A stretch of 29,947 nt of DNA from JAPOQD01 sp964620555 (GCA_964620555.1 CAZUGZ010000030.1:1-29947); one strand, 5' to 3'; positions 7,275 to 14,847 are shown, numbered from the stretch's first letter. Made by a program: numbers and translations. The notes: generated by a model from the sequence alone, not told the origin.

Positions 7275-7383
7275 AAGGGACAATTCGAGACTATGAGAGA
7301 CAAGATGATTGATGGCCGCAAACAAAAAAACCGTTTAAGAATCAGTGTCTTAAATGGTCTCTCGCGGTCTTTCGATGTTTTTC

Positions 7384-7405
7384 AAAATGGTGCCAGGAGA
7401 GGACT
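7384..7405 (-). repeat. Duplicate of the tRNA-Leu 3' end (attachment-site remnant)
   Basis: The 22 bases AAAATGGTGCCAGGAGAGGA plus CT match 8394-8416 except for one missing C. In the tRNA this is the CCA end, acceptor stem and part of the T arm. Integrative elements using tRNA genes leave such a direct repeat at their far end. The lost base indicates decay. Confidence 0.7.
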
Positions 7406-7520
7406 ACTAAAAACATCCTAACCTGTTGTATTAAAACAAAAAAATAATTATAAAAATTGTGATGTTAGTTACAGTGTTCATAATACCTGCCGTTTTTTCC
7501 CCAGTGCCAACCTTCGATTG

Positions 7521-7558
7521 TGTCGAATATTGACATTATTCGACATCCAGCCTAAGCT
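7521..7558 (+). promoter_or_regulatory. parDE promoter with perfect operator palindrome
   Basis: TGTCGAATA (7521-7529) and TATTCGACA (7537-7545) form a perfect 9-bp inverted repeat around TTGACAT. TTGACA (7530-7535) is a consensus -35; 17 bases on, TAAGCT (7553-7558) is a modest -10. The ParD ribbon-helix-helix protein would be expected to bind the palindrome and cover the -35. Confidence 0.7.
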
Positions 7559-7589
7559 GAGCAGGATATTGGCAACTAAGGAGTTTGGA

Positions 7590-7817
7590 ATGGCCAGCAG
7601 TATGAACTTATCCCTGACCGACGAGCTACGCGATTTTATCAATAGCCGCACTGGTGATTCAGGCCTCTACGCCACGCCCAGCGAATATCTGCGCGACCTG
7701 ATCAGGCGCGATATGGAATCCCAGGCAACAGTGGCGCATGTGATGCAAGGCCTGGATGACATCGCCGAAGGTCGTTTTTCAGATAAGTCTATTCTCGACA
7801 TCGCCGAAGGGCGCTAA
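7590..7817 (+). CDS. parD: Antitoxin, ParD/CopG-like ribbon-helix-helix
   Basis: A 75-residue protein. MASSMNLSLTDELRDFINSR is the ribbon-helix-helix start (beta-strand MNLSLTDEL, then helix), with YATPSEYLRDLIRRD as the second helix, followed by an acidic C-terminal toxin-binding tail (MQGLDDIAEGRFSDKSILDI). The start ATG 7590 is preceded by TAAGGAG; the frame is open further up to 7518, but that stretch contains the promoter and operator. It is the antitoxin and likely autorepressor of the module, acting on the palindrome at 7521-7545, and lies five bases before parE. Confidence 0.88.
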   Translation: MASSMNLSLTDELRDFINSRTGDSGLYATPSEYLRDLIRRDMESQATVAHVMQGLDDIAEGRFSDKSILDIAEGR

Positions 7818-7822
7818 CGATA

Positions 7823-8218
7823 ATGGCAAGGATGCGTCGAAATTACGTTTTAACCGAGACAGCCGAGCGTGATTTTCGAGCGGCACGGAACTGGTCATTA
7901 TCCCGCTGGGGCAGGGAGCGGACCCAGCAGTATTTCAAGGACCCTCACGAGTGCGCTGAGCGTATTGCCCAAAACCCCGAGCAGTTTTCGTCGATAGGGC
8001 ATGCTACCGGCATCGCTAATCTGGCTGTTTATCCCGTTAGGGAGCATTACCTTGTTTATATTCCTATTTCTGGCAAACGTATTGTTATTGTCGCTCTGAT
8101 ACGCCAAACTCGTGATGTCCCTGCAATTCTTAATGCCAATGGTTTTGTGATCCGGAGGCAGCTTGAGGATATAGCCAAAAAGCTGGATCAAGGAGCGATA
8201 CCAGGCTTGGATAAATGA
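7823..8218 (+). CDS. parE: Toxin, RelE/ParE family
   Basis: A 131-residue protein. YVLTETAERDFRAARNWSLSRWG is the ParE-type N-terminal helix region, and a core with FSSIGHATGIANLAVYPV, then HYLVYIPISGKRIVIVALIRQTRDVPAIL, ends in the usual R-Q-xR-D motif. About 30 residues after that motif (NANGFVIRRQLEDIAKKLDQ onward) exceed the normal ~100-residue ParE length and may be an extension. ParE toxins inhibit DNA gyrase, which would favour retention of the carrying element. The stop overlaps the start of a DUF6933-like gene by ATGA, so translation is likely coupled. Confidence 0.88.
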   Translation: MARMRRNYVLTETAERDFRAARNWSLSRWGRERTQQYFKDPHECAERIAQNPEQFSSIGHATGIANLAVYPVREHYLVYIPISGKRIVIVALIRQTRDVPAILNANGFVIRRQLEDIAKKLDQGAIPGLDK

Positions 8219-8393
8219 TCATCCACTGCACCAGAAAACTGGCAGCAAAATTGCCCGAAGTTTCCGCAAAAGCGCTAACAGAAAACAGTCCATTGGGGAG
8301 CTGGCACGCTCACGTTTACGTGATAGATCGCCGCAACTGTCTGTTGTTTTGTCATGACGAGACTCGCTACACCGTCGGAAGGTATAAAATCTT
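8215..8393 (+). pseudogene. Truncated DUF6933-like protein at the attachment site
   Basis: From ATG 8215 (overlapping the parE stop as ATGA) about 55 residues resemble the start of small DUF6933-type proteins: MIIHCTRKLAAKL, LGSWHAHVYVIDRRNCLLFC, HDETRYTV. Such proteins are usually 150-200 residues and of unknown function. Here the recognisable part ends near 8378 and the frame then runs directly into the reverse complement of tRNA-Leu, stopping at 8451 within it. Recombination at the tRNA 3' end therefore cut the gene. The DUF assignment is from memory of the family pattern and is tentative. Confidence 0.55.
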
Positions 8394-8397
8394 AAAA

Positions 8398-8484
8398 TGG
8401 TGCCCAGGAGAGGACTTGAACCTCCACGACCTTGCGGCCACTAGCACCTGAAGCTAGCGTGTCTACCAATTTCACCACCTGGGC
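8398..8484 (-). tRNA. tRNA-Leu (anticodon CAG)
   Basis: 87 nt on the minus strand, from GCCCAGG to CCTGGGC-A-CCA with CCA encoded. The anticodon stem CTAGC/GCTAG closes the loop TTCAGGT, giving anticodon CAG (decodes CUG). The long variable arm (GGCCGCAAGGTC region) is typical of leucine tRNAs, and GGTTCAAGTCC is the T arm. It forms the border between the accessory island on the left and conserved genes on the right, and its 3' end is duplicated at 7384-7405. Confidence 0.95.
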
Positions 8485-8511
8485 AGGTGTTGCGCTTTGT
8501 CGAGGGCGCGA

Positions 8512-8540
8512 ACTCTACTTTTGCAGGGCCGGGTTGTCAA
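8512..8540 (-). promoter_or_regulatory. Promoter of tRNA-Leu
   Basis: On the minus strand a consensus -35 TTGACA (8535-8540) is followed after 17 bases by TAGAGT (8512-8517). A GC-rich discriminator (TCGCGCCC) follows directly, the hallmark of stable-RNA promoters under stringent control. The start site would be near 8505, about 20 bases before the tRNA. Confidence 0.7.
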
Positions 8541-8577
8541 TTGAGGCGGCGGTTGCGCGGCTGCTCAGCGGCGGATT

Positions 8578-8796
8578 TCAGCGGCGGATTAGGGCTACCG
8601 CGAGCCGTAGCTCTTCACTGAATTCGGCGTTTGCCGATTCACCGTAATCCAGCAGCGCATTGCGCATTCGCGAATCCCAAAATCTGTTGATGTGCTCCGC
8701 GGCTTTTTCCGCGACCGCTGCGTGGTCTTCGGAGAAACGCAGGTTGTCGCAAATCTGCTCTGCCATGCGCAGCAGTTTTTCTATCTGTACGGTCAC
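8578..8796 (-). CDS. fdsD: NAD-dependent formate dehydrogenase, delta subunit
   Basis: A 72-residue protein matching the small FdsD family (PF11390) found at the end of fds operons: IEKLLRMAEQICDNLRFSED, then AAEHINRFWDSRMRNALLDY. FdsD is a minor subunit or assembly partner of the soluble molybdenum formate dehydrogenase. It starts with GTG inside the fdsA stop (GTGA overlap) and is the last gene of the operon; about 40 bases separate it from the -35 of the tRNA-Leu promoter. Confidence 0.88.
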   Translation of the reverse strand: MTVQIEKLLRMAEQICDNLRFSEDHAAVAEKAAEHINRFWDSRMRNALLDYGESANAEFSEELRLAVALIRR

Positions 8797-11663
8797 ACTG
8801 GAGCCTCTGCCCGTTCCCCGGGCAGCAACTCCTGTTGCTCGTGGGTGAACTGCCGGAACCGGGTCTGCCAGCGGGAGGGCTCGTTGACAGGGTAGGCCTG
8901 TATCGCGGTGACCTTGTATTCCGGGCAGTTGGTGGCCCAGTCCGAACTGTCGGTGGTTACCACGTTGGCGCCCGATTCCGGGTGGTGGAAGGTGGTGTAC
9001 ACCACCCCGGGCTGAATGCGATCGGTGACCTCCGCGCGCAGTACCGTTTCGCCCGCCCGCGACTTGATCCCCACCCAGTCACCGCTTTTGATGCCGCGCA
9101 TTCCTGCGTCGGCCGGATGAATTTCCAGGCGATCCTCATCGTGCAGGGCCAGGTTTGCGGTGCGCCGGGTCTGTGCGCCGACATTGTACTGGGAGAGGAT
9201 GCGGCCGGTGGTGAGCAACAGTGGGTAACGGCTGTTGGTGCGTTCGTCGCTGGCCACGTAGGGAGTGGGAGAAAAGTTGCCCTTGCCGCGCACGAACTCG
9301 TCGACGTGCATGGTGGGCGTGCCGTCGGGTGACTGTTCGTTGCAGGGCCACTGGATGCTTCCCAGTTGATCCAGTTTGGCGTAGCTGACGCCGCTGAAAG
9401 TTGGCGTCAGGGCGGCGATTTCATCCATGATCTCGCCGGGATGCCGGTAGTGCATGGGGTAACCCAGCGCCTCGGACAGGGCCATGGTTACCTCCCAGTC
9501 CGCCTTGCCGGAAAGCGGTTCCATGACTTTCCTGACCGGTGAGATGCGTCGCTCGGCATTGGTGAACGTGCCGTCTTTCTCCAGGAACGAGCAGCCCGGC
9601 AGGAACACGTGGGCAAACTTGGCGGTTTCGTTCAGGAACAGGTCCTGCACGATCACGCATTCCATCGCCGCCAGGGCCGAGGTTACGTGCTGGGTGTCCG
9701 GGTCGGACTGGGCCATGTCCTCACCCTGGATGTACATGGCCTTGAATTCGCCATCGATGGCGGCGTCAAACATGTTGGGAATGCGGTACCCCGGGTCGGC
9801 TTCGAGTTCGACCTGCCAGGTCTGCTCGAATCGGGAGCGGGTCGAGGCATCCGCGATGTGCCGGTAGCCTGGCAGTTCGTGTGGGAACGAGCCCATGTCG
9901 CAGGAACCCTGCACGTTGTTTTGCCCGCGCAGCGGGTTGATGCCCACTCCTTCGCGGCCGACGTTGCCGGTCGCCATGGCCAGGTTGGCGATGCCCATTA
10001 CCATGCTCGAACCCTGGCTGTGCTCGGTTACGCCGAGACCGTAATAGATTGCGCCATTGTCCGCCCCGGCGTACAGGCGTGCCGCCTCGCGCAGCGTTTG
10101 CGCCGCAACACCGGTCACCGCGGCCATGGCCTCGGGAGAATTTTCCTCCCGCAATATGAATTCGCGCCAGCTTTGGTAGGCCTCCGGTTCACAGCGCGCG
10201 GCCACGAAATCCGCGTCTTCCAGGCCCTCGGCGATGACCGTATGCGCCAGCGCATTGATCACGGCGACATTGGTGCCGGGGATCAGCTGCAAATGGTGTT
10301 GCGCCCGAATGTGCGGGGTTTTGACCAGTTCGATGGCGCGCGGGTCGATCACGATCAACCTGGCGCCCTGGCGCAGGCGCCGTTTCATCTGCGATGCGAA
10401 CACCGGATGGGCGATGGTCGGGTTGGCGCCGATCACCATGATCACATCGGCTTTCATTACCGAGTCAAAAGCCTGGGTGCCGGCGGATTCGCCCACGGTC
10501 ATTTTCAAACCGTAGCCGGTGGGTGAGTGGCACACGCGGGCACAGGTATCCACGTTGTTGTTGCCGAAGGCGGCGCGCACGGTCTTTTGCACCAGGTACG
10601 CCTCTTCGTTGGTACAGCGCGAAGAGGTGATGCCGCCCACCGACTGTTTGCCGTAGCGGGCCTGAATCTCGCGAATGCGGGTGGCCGCGTGCCGGATCGC
10701 GACCTCCCAGGAAACCACCTGCCACTCGTCCTCGATGGAATCGCGAATCATCGGCGTAGTGATGCGGTCCGGGTGGGTGGCGTAGCCGAAGGCAAAGCGC
10801 CCCTTGACGCAGCCGTGTCCGTGATTGGCGTGTCCGTCGCGATTCGGCACCATGTTGACCACTTCGTCGCCCTGGGTTTCCGCCCGGAACGAACAACCCA
10901 CGCCGCAGTACGCGCAGGTGGTCACGGTCGACTCGGTGGCCTGGCCTTTGGCGATGATCGAGTTTTCGGTCAGGGTGGCGGTGGGGCAGGTTTTTATGCA
11001 GGCGCCGCACGACACGCACTCCGATTCGCTGAAGGGCTCGTCCTGGCTGGCGGAAATCTGGCTCTCGAAGCCGCGCCCGCTGATGGTCAGGGCAAAGGTG
11101 CCCTGCTGTTCCTCGCAGGCCCGAACACAGCGGGAACAGACAATGCATTTGCTGGGGTCGAAGGTGAAGTACTGGGCGGAGGTGTCCTTTTCCAGTTGCA
11201 GATGATTGTCGCCCTCGTAGCCGTAGCGCACCTCGCGCAGGCCCACCACGCCGGCCATGTCCTGTAACTCGCAGTTGCCGTTGGTGGGGCAGGTCAGGCA
11301 ATCCAGCGGATGGTCGGAGATGTACAGTTCCATCACGTTGCGGCGCAATTCGCCGAGTCGCGGCGATTGCGTCCTGACGCGCATTCCCTCCTCCACCGTG
11401 GTGGTGCAGGAGGCCGGATAGCCGCTGCGGCCTTCGATTTCGACCAGGCAGAGCCGGCACGAGCCAAACGCCGACAGGTCTTCGCTGGCGCAGAGTTTGG
11501 GTATGCTGGTGCCGGCCAGGGAAGCGGCGCGCAGTACCGAACTGCCCTCCGCGACGCGCACCGCGGTATCGTCGATGTAGACGGTAAGCTGCCGGGTACT
11601 GGCCGGGGCCGGGGTGCCCCGGTCCAGCTCGGGTCGGGTCGGTTCCCAGACTGTAACGTTCAT
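8793..11663 (-). CDS. fdsA: NAD-dependent formate dehydrogenase, catalytic alpha subunit
   Basis: A 956-residue molybdenum bis-MGD subunit that oxidises formate to CO2 in the cytoplasm. Domains in order: [2Fe-2S] NuoG-like domain (Cys58, 69, 72, 86); HPLDCLTC..GNC cluster site (His118, Cys122, 125, 131); two ferredoxin-type [4Fe-4S] motifs (Cys173-183 and 216-226); CAYCGVGC cluster (Cys250, 253, 257, 285) next to the cofactor; Cys378 in CARVCHSPTG as likely Mo ligand, followed by the conserved His; C-terminal MopB domain (LLTTGRILSQYNVGAQTR). Start ATG 11663 shares one base with the fdsB stop (TGATG); a longer frame upstream lies in fdsB. Nothing suggests a selenocysteine. Confidence 0.96.
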   Translation of the reverse strand: MNVTVWEPTRPELDRGTPAPASTRQLTVYIDDTAVRVAEGSSVLRAASLAGTSIPKLCASEDLSAFGSCRLCLVEIEGRSGYPASCTTTVEEGMRVRTQSPRLGELRRNVMELYISDHPLDCLTCPTNGNCELQDMAGVVGLREVRYGYEGDNHLQLEKDTSAQYFTFDPSKCIVCSRCVRACEEQQGTFALTISGRGFESQISASQDEPFSESECVSCGACIKTCPTATLTENSIIAKGQATESTVTTCAYCGVGCSFRAETQGDEVVNMVPNRDGHANHGHGCVKGRFAFGYATHPDRITTPMIRDSIEDEWQVVSWEVAIRHAATRIREIQARYGKQSVGGITSSRCTNEEAYLVQKTVRAAFGNNNVDTCARVCHSPTGYGLKMTVGESAGTQAFDSVMKADVIMVIGANPTIAHPVFASQMKRRLRQGARLIVIDPRAIELVKTPHIRAQHHLQLIPGTNVAVINALAHTVIAEGLEDADFVAARCEPEAYQSWREFILREENSPEAMAAVTGVAAQTLREAARLYAGADNGAIYYGLGVTEHSQGSSMVMGIANLAMATGNVGREGVGINPLRGQNNVQGSCDMGSFPHELPGYRHIADASTRSRFEQTWQVELEADPGYRIPNMFDAAIDGEFKAMYIQGEDMAQSDPDTQHVTSALAAMECVIVQDLFLNETAKFAHVFLPGCSFLEKDGTFTNAERRISPVRKVMEPLSGKADWEVTMALSEALGYPMHYRHPGEIMDEIAALTPTFSGVSYAKLDQLGSIQWPCNEQSPDGTPTMHVDEFVRGKGNFSPTPYVASDERTNSRYPLLLTTGRILSQYNVGAQTRRTANLALHDEDRLEIHPADAGMRGIKSGDWVGIKSRAGETVLRAEVTDRIQPGVVYTTFHHPESGANVVTTDSSDWATNCPEYKVTAIQAYPVNEPSRWQTRFRQFTHEQQELLPGERAEAPV

Positions 11664-13186
11664 CAGAGTTCCTCCGGGAAATGTTCCAGCACACTGAGTA
11701 CCGGGTTCGGTGTCAGCCCGCCCATGGCGCACAGCGAACCCTCGGTCATGGTCTGGCACAGGTCGCGCAACAGTAGGCGATTCTGCCGGGGGGCGACACC
11801 CAGTCTGATCCTGTCAATGGTTTCCTTGCCGCGCACCGAGCCGATGCGGCAGGGCGTGCACTTGCCGCAGGATTCGATCTCGCAGAATTCCATCGAGAAT
11901 CGGGCCATGCTGCCCATGTCGGTACCCTGGTCAAAAACTACCACGCCACCGTGGCCCAGCATGGCGCCCTGCTCGTCGAACTTCTCATAGTCCATTTCCA
12001 GGTCGAATCGCGAAGCCGGAATAAAGGCTCCCAGGGGCCCCCCCACCTGCGCCGCCTTGACCGGTTGGCCACTGCGGCTGCCGCCGCCCAGTTGCCCGAT
12101 CACGGTGGCCAGGCTGACGCCAAAATCCAGCTCGTAGAGGCCGCCGCGACGGACATTGCCGGCCAGTTGCACGGTCAGGGTTCCGCGCGAACGCCCGACG
12201 CCGAAATTTCGATAGTAATCGGCGCCCCTGGCGAGGATGACCGGCACCGTGGCCAGACTGATCACGTTGTTGACCACGGTGGGTTTGCCGAACAGGCCCT
12301 CGACGGCGGGCAGCGGTGGTTTGTAGCGCACCATGCCGCGTTTGCCTTCCAGGCTTTCCAGCATGGCGGTCTCTTCGCCGCAGATGTAGGCCCCCGCGCC
12401 CACCCGAACCTCGAGTTCAAAGCGCTTCCCGGAACCGAGAATGGACTGGCCCAGGTAGCCCTCGCGGTAGGCCGTGGCAATCGCCGCATTGAGGGTCGCC
12501 ACCGACTGCGGGTATTCCGAGCGCACGTACAGGTACCCCTGGGTAGCGTTCACCGCCAGCCCGGCAATGGTCATCCCCTCGATCAGCACCCAGGGGTCAC
12601 TTTCCATGATCATGCGGTCGGCAAAGGTGCCGGAGTCGCCTTCATCGGCATTGCAGACGATGTATTTCTGTTCGCCCGGCGTGTCGAGGACGGTCTGCCA
12701 TTTGATGCCCACTGGAAATGCCGCACCGCCACGCCCGCGCAAACCGGAGTCGGCCAGGGTCTGCACGATATCCGCCGGCTCGCTGGCCAGGGCCCGGGCC
12801 AGGCCCTGGTAGCCCTGGTGCGCCAGGTAGTCCGGCAGTGACAGCGGGTCGGTGATGCCGACCCGCTGGCAGGTGAGGCGATTTTGGCAGGCCAGTTCCG
12901 GCAGCGCCTCGGTCGGGCCCAGGCAGGCGGGATGGTCGGTGTCGGGAATGCCATCGGCAAATAACTCTCCGGCGCGCTCGGCGTCGACCGGGCCAAAGGC
13001 AATTCGCCCGCGCTCGGTGGCAACCTCGACCAGGGGTTCCAGCCAGTACAGCCCGCGGGAACCATTGCGCACCAGTTCCACCGGTACGTCCAGGTGCTCG
13101 AGTCGTGCCGCTATGGCGCGCGCGGTCTCGTCCGCACCCACCGAACGGGCCGTGGTATCGGCCGGGACGTAGACGCGCCTGCTCAC
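11663..13186 (-). CDS. fdsB: NAD-dependent formate dehydrogenase, beta subunit (NuoF-like)
   Basis: A 507-residue flavoprotein that passes electrons from formate to NAD+. The N-terminus is a thioredoxin-like NuoE-type region, then the NuoF core: LRGRGGAAFPVGIKW (FMN/NAD binding), ADEGDSGTFADR, GAGAYICGEETAMLESLEG, and the C-terminal [4Fe-4S] site ESCGKCTPCRIGS with a distal cysteine in SLCAMGG. The length fits FdsB rather than NuoF (~445). GTG 13186 overlaps the fdsG stop (GTGA) and has GGAGGGGAG in front. It is between fdsG and fdsA with translational coupling on both sides. Confidence 0.95.
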   Translation of the reverse strand: MSRRVYVPADTTARSVGADETARAIAARLEHLDVPVELVRNGSRGLYWLEPLVEVATERGRIAFGPVDAERAGELFADGIPDTDHPACLGPTEALPELACQNRLTCQRVGITDPLSLPDYLAHQGYQGLARALASEPADIVQTLADSGLRGRGGAAFPVGIKWQTVLDTPGEQKYIVCNADEGDSGTFADRMIMESDPWVLIEGMTIAGLAVNATQGYLYVRSEYPQSVATLNAAIATAYREGYLGQSILGSGKRFELEVRVGAGAYICGEETAMLESLEGKRGMVRYKPPLPAVEGLFGKPTVVNNVISLATVPVILARGADYYRNFGVGRSRGTLTVQLAGNVRRGGLYELDFGVSLATVIGQLGGGSRSGQPVKAAQVGGPLGAFIPASRFDLEMDYEKFDEQGAMLGHGGVVVFDQGTDMGSMARFSMEFCEIESCGKCTPCRIGSVRGKETIDRIRLGVAPRQNRLLLRDLCQTMTEGSLCAMGGLTPNPVLSVLEHFPEEL

Positions 13187-13656
13187 GGGCTCCCCTCCAG
13201 CAGCGCGCCGACCTGTTCGATGGTCACTCGTCCGTACACACTGTCCCCCAGCATGATCGAGGGAGCACAGGCGCAGTTGCCGAGGCAGTACACCGGTTCG
13301 AGACTGACCGCCTGGTCCTCCGTGGTTTCATGGTAGTCGATACCCAGTAGCTGCTTGACCCGGGCTTCCAGCTCCAGGGCGCCAACCGACTGACAGGCCT
13401 CGGCGCGGCAGATTTGCAGCAGCCGGCGCCCCACCGGCCGTTGGCGAAAATGGTGGTAGAAGCTGATCACCCCGTGCACTTCGGCACGGGACAGGTTCAG
13501 TGCCTCGGCTATGGGCTGAACCGCTTCGCGGGGTATGTAGCCGTATTCCTCCTGAACCGCGTGCAGGATGGGTAACAGGGCCCCCGGCAGGTCGGCCATG
13601 GCGTCGGCGATGCGGGCGGCGCCGGTGGCAAAATCCCTGGGGCTGGTGGTGGCCAT
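13183..13656 (-). CDS. fdsG: NAD-dependent formate dehydrogenase, gamma subunit (NuoE-like)
   Basis: A 157-residue [2Fe-2S] protein. The N-terminal helical part contains LPILHAVQEEYGYIP and VHGVISFYHHF; the cluster ligands are Cys83 and Cys88 (CRAEACQS) and Cys124 and Cys128 (CLGNCACAPS), the NuoE pattern. It forms the NADH-reducing module with FdsB. It starts three bases after fdhD and overlaps fdsB by four bases, so fdhD-fdsGBAD is a single unit. Confidence 0.95.
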   Translation of the reverse strand: MATTSPRDFATGAARIADAMADLPGALLPILHAVQEEYGYIPREAVQPIAEALNLSRAEVHGVISFYHHFRQRPVGRRLLQICRAEACQSVGALELEARVKQLLGIDYHETTEDQAVSLEPVYCLGNCACAPSIMLGDSVYGRVTIEQVGALLEGSP

Positions 13657-13659
13657 GGT

Positions 13660-14511
13660 CTACAGGAGCCGGTCCGGCAGATGGTACAGGTTGGACTGGC
13701 GCTCGTTTACAAAACCGAGCAGGGTCATGCCGTATTCCCGGGCGCAATCCACCGCCAGGGAGGAGGGTGCGCCCACCGCGGCGACTACCCCGCAGCCCGC
13801 CATCATGCTTTTCTGCATGAGTTCGAAACTGGCCCGGCCGCTGAGAATGACGGCGTACGAATGCAGTGGTATCAGGTCGTTGCCGAGGCAATGCCCAATG
13901 AGTTTGTCCAGGGCGTTGTGCCGGCCCACATCCTCGTAACACGCCACCAGTTCCCCCTCCCGGTTCATCAGCCCGGCGGCGTGCAGGCCCCCGGTGTCTC
14001 CGAACAGGTATTGTTCGGCACGCAGTTTCCCCGGTGCCGCCTGCAGGTCGGCGCGCTTGAACAACTGCCGGGGTGGGGCCATGGCAAAGGCGCTTTGGGT
14101 GTACAGGGCCTGCAACGACGCCTTGCCGCAAACGCCGCAACTGGAAGTGGCGTAAAAATTGCGCAGCAACCCATCCACATTCACCTGGACTTCGGGTTTC
14201 AGCTCGACCCTGATCGAGTTCTGGATCCCGTTTTGCTGCACCGGGCCACAGGTCTCGACTTCGGCAATTTCCTGCCGGGAGTGAATGATGCCTTCGGTAA
14301 ACAGGAATCCCTGGGCCAGTTCCCGGTCCGCACCGGGAGTGCGCATGGTGATGGAAATACTGCGCTCGTCGGGCTGGTCGTCCCGCCGGTGTCGCAAACG
14401 GATTTCCAGGGGCTCCTCCACCGCTACCAGGTCGATCCTGGCCCTGCCCCTGGCATCGTTCAGGGCTATCTCGCGTACACCGGCTGCGTAACCGTCCCGG
14501 TTGTTCGTCAT
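13660..14511 (-). CDS. fdhD: FdhD sulfurtransferase for formate dehydrogenase
   Basis: A 283-residue protein that transfers sulfur from IscS to the Mo-bisMGD cofactor of formate dehydrogenase. The CGVCG motif (Cys125, Cys128) is present, as are VEEPLEIRL, AQGFLFTEGII, YEDVGRHNALDK and LSGRASFELMQK, all FdhD signatures. I chose ATG 14511 (MTNNRDG) because GGGGAG lies eight bases upstream; a TTG five codons earlier (14526) is unlikely. It is the first gene of the operon. In many fds operons (order GBACD) the homologous fdsC is near the end, so the leading place here is a variant order. Confidence 0.94.
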   Translation of the reverse strand: MTNNRDGYAAGVREIALNDARGRARIDLVAVEEPLEIRLRHRRDDQPDERSISITMRTPGADRELAQGFLFTEGIIHSRQEIAEVETCGPVQQNGIQNSIRVELKPEVQVNVDGLLRNFYATSSCGVCGKASLQALYTQSAFAMAPPRQLFKRADLQAAPGKLRAEQYLFGDTGGLHAAGLMNREGELVACYEDVGRHNALDKLIGHCLGNDLIPLHSYAVILSGRASFELMQKSMMAGCGVVAAVGAPSSLAVDCAREYGMTLLGFVNERQSNLYHLPDRLL

Positions 14512-14539
14512 CGCCGGGCTCCCCAATACTTGGGCGTTT

Positions 14540-14548
14540 ATTATAGCA
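14540..14548 (-). promoter_or_regulatory. Extended -10 promoter of the fdhD-fds operon
   Basis: Minus strand TGC-TATAAT: a consensus -10 (14540-14545) with the TG extension. No good -35 at 16-18 bases, as expected for an extended -10 promoter or one needing an activator. Transcription would start near 14533, about 20 bases before the fdhD ATG. Confidence 0.55.
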
Positions 14549-14591
14549 AAAGTCGCAACCTGAGACTCTGCGCGGTCTTTTCCAATAGGAG

Positions 14592-14630
14592 ATGAGCCTG
14601 AAGGACTCTACCCCCACCCTTCAGGCTCAT
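14592..14630. repeat. Perfect 13-bp inverted repeat upstream of fdhD
   Basis: ATGAGCCTGAAGG (14592-14604) and CCTTCAGGCTCAT (14618-14630) are exact inverted copies around a 13-base pyrimidine-rich loop. No T-run follows on either strand, so it is not a standard terminator. It lies about 45 bases upstream of the fdhD -10 and next to the remnant gene at 14655. A regulator site or the scar of a small mobile sequence are both possible. Confidence 0.6.
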
Positions 14631-14654
14631 ATCTGGATTGGAATATACTCTTTG

Positions 14655-14847
14655 GCGCGATCCAGCCAGTATCAAGATTAGCGCCATGTTCGGTCAGCAC
14701 ATGAAGAATCCTGAGGCCGGGATTGAACAGATAAAAATGCTGGGTGTTGATCGCATAATGGTGTCCAGCTATTTCTTTTCGGGTCCGGACGGTCTCGACA
14801 AGCTTCAGGAGTTTGGCGAGAAGTTGATACCATTGGCGAACGATTAG
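14655..14847 (+). pseudogene. C-terminal remnant of a luciferase-like oxidoreductase
   Basis: About 60 codons, with IEQIKMLGVDRIMVSSYFF and LDKLQEFGEKLIPLAND-stop, resemble the last helix-strand-helix of luciferase-like (LLM, flavin or F420 dependent) TIM-barrel oxidoreductases, where the pattern is a glycine-valine-aspartate-arginine strand followed by a C-terminal helix. The frame opens at TTG 14638, but nothing upstream matches the first ~250 residues. It is a stump between the inverted repeat and the dipeptidase gene. Assignment by pattern only. Confidence 0.45.

Larger units (their letters stand above)
7189..7520. other. Non-coding junction region in the island
   Basis: About 330 bases with no supported gene. 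It holds repeat copy 2 (7239-7274), a possible 43-codon ORF from ATG 7294 that I do not recognise, the tRNA-Leu 3'-end remnant (7384-7405), and then a strongly AT-rich stretch (about 7430-7500) leading to the parDE promoter. The change in base composition at the tRNA remnant supports a recombination junction. Confidence 0.5.

Noticed and set aside
8215..8451. An intact 78-residue protein
   Set aside because: The last third is the reverse complement of tRNA-Leu, so the ORF is better explained as a truncated gene running into the tRNA.
9609..10526. Long plus-strand frames inside the fds operon (also 10527-11267, 11951-12841, 13681-14595)
   Set aside because: All are shadows of the high-GC fdsA, fdsB and fdhD genes; no motifs or ribosome sites.
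14511..14640. Molybdenum-cofactor riboswitch in front of fdhD
   Set aside because: The predicted transcription start leaves only about 20 bases of leader, too short for such an RNA, and the upstream hairpin lies outside the transcript.
14592..14681. Small ORF of 29 codons starting in the inverted repeat
   Set aside because: AGGAG directly abuts the ATG with no spacing, there is no family resemblance, and the inverted repeat explains the sequence better.
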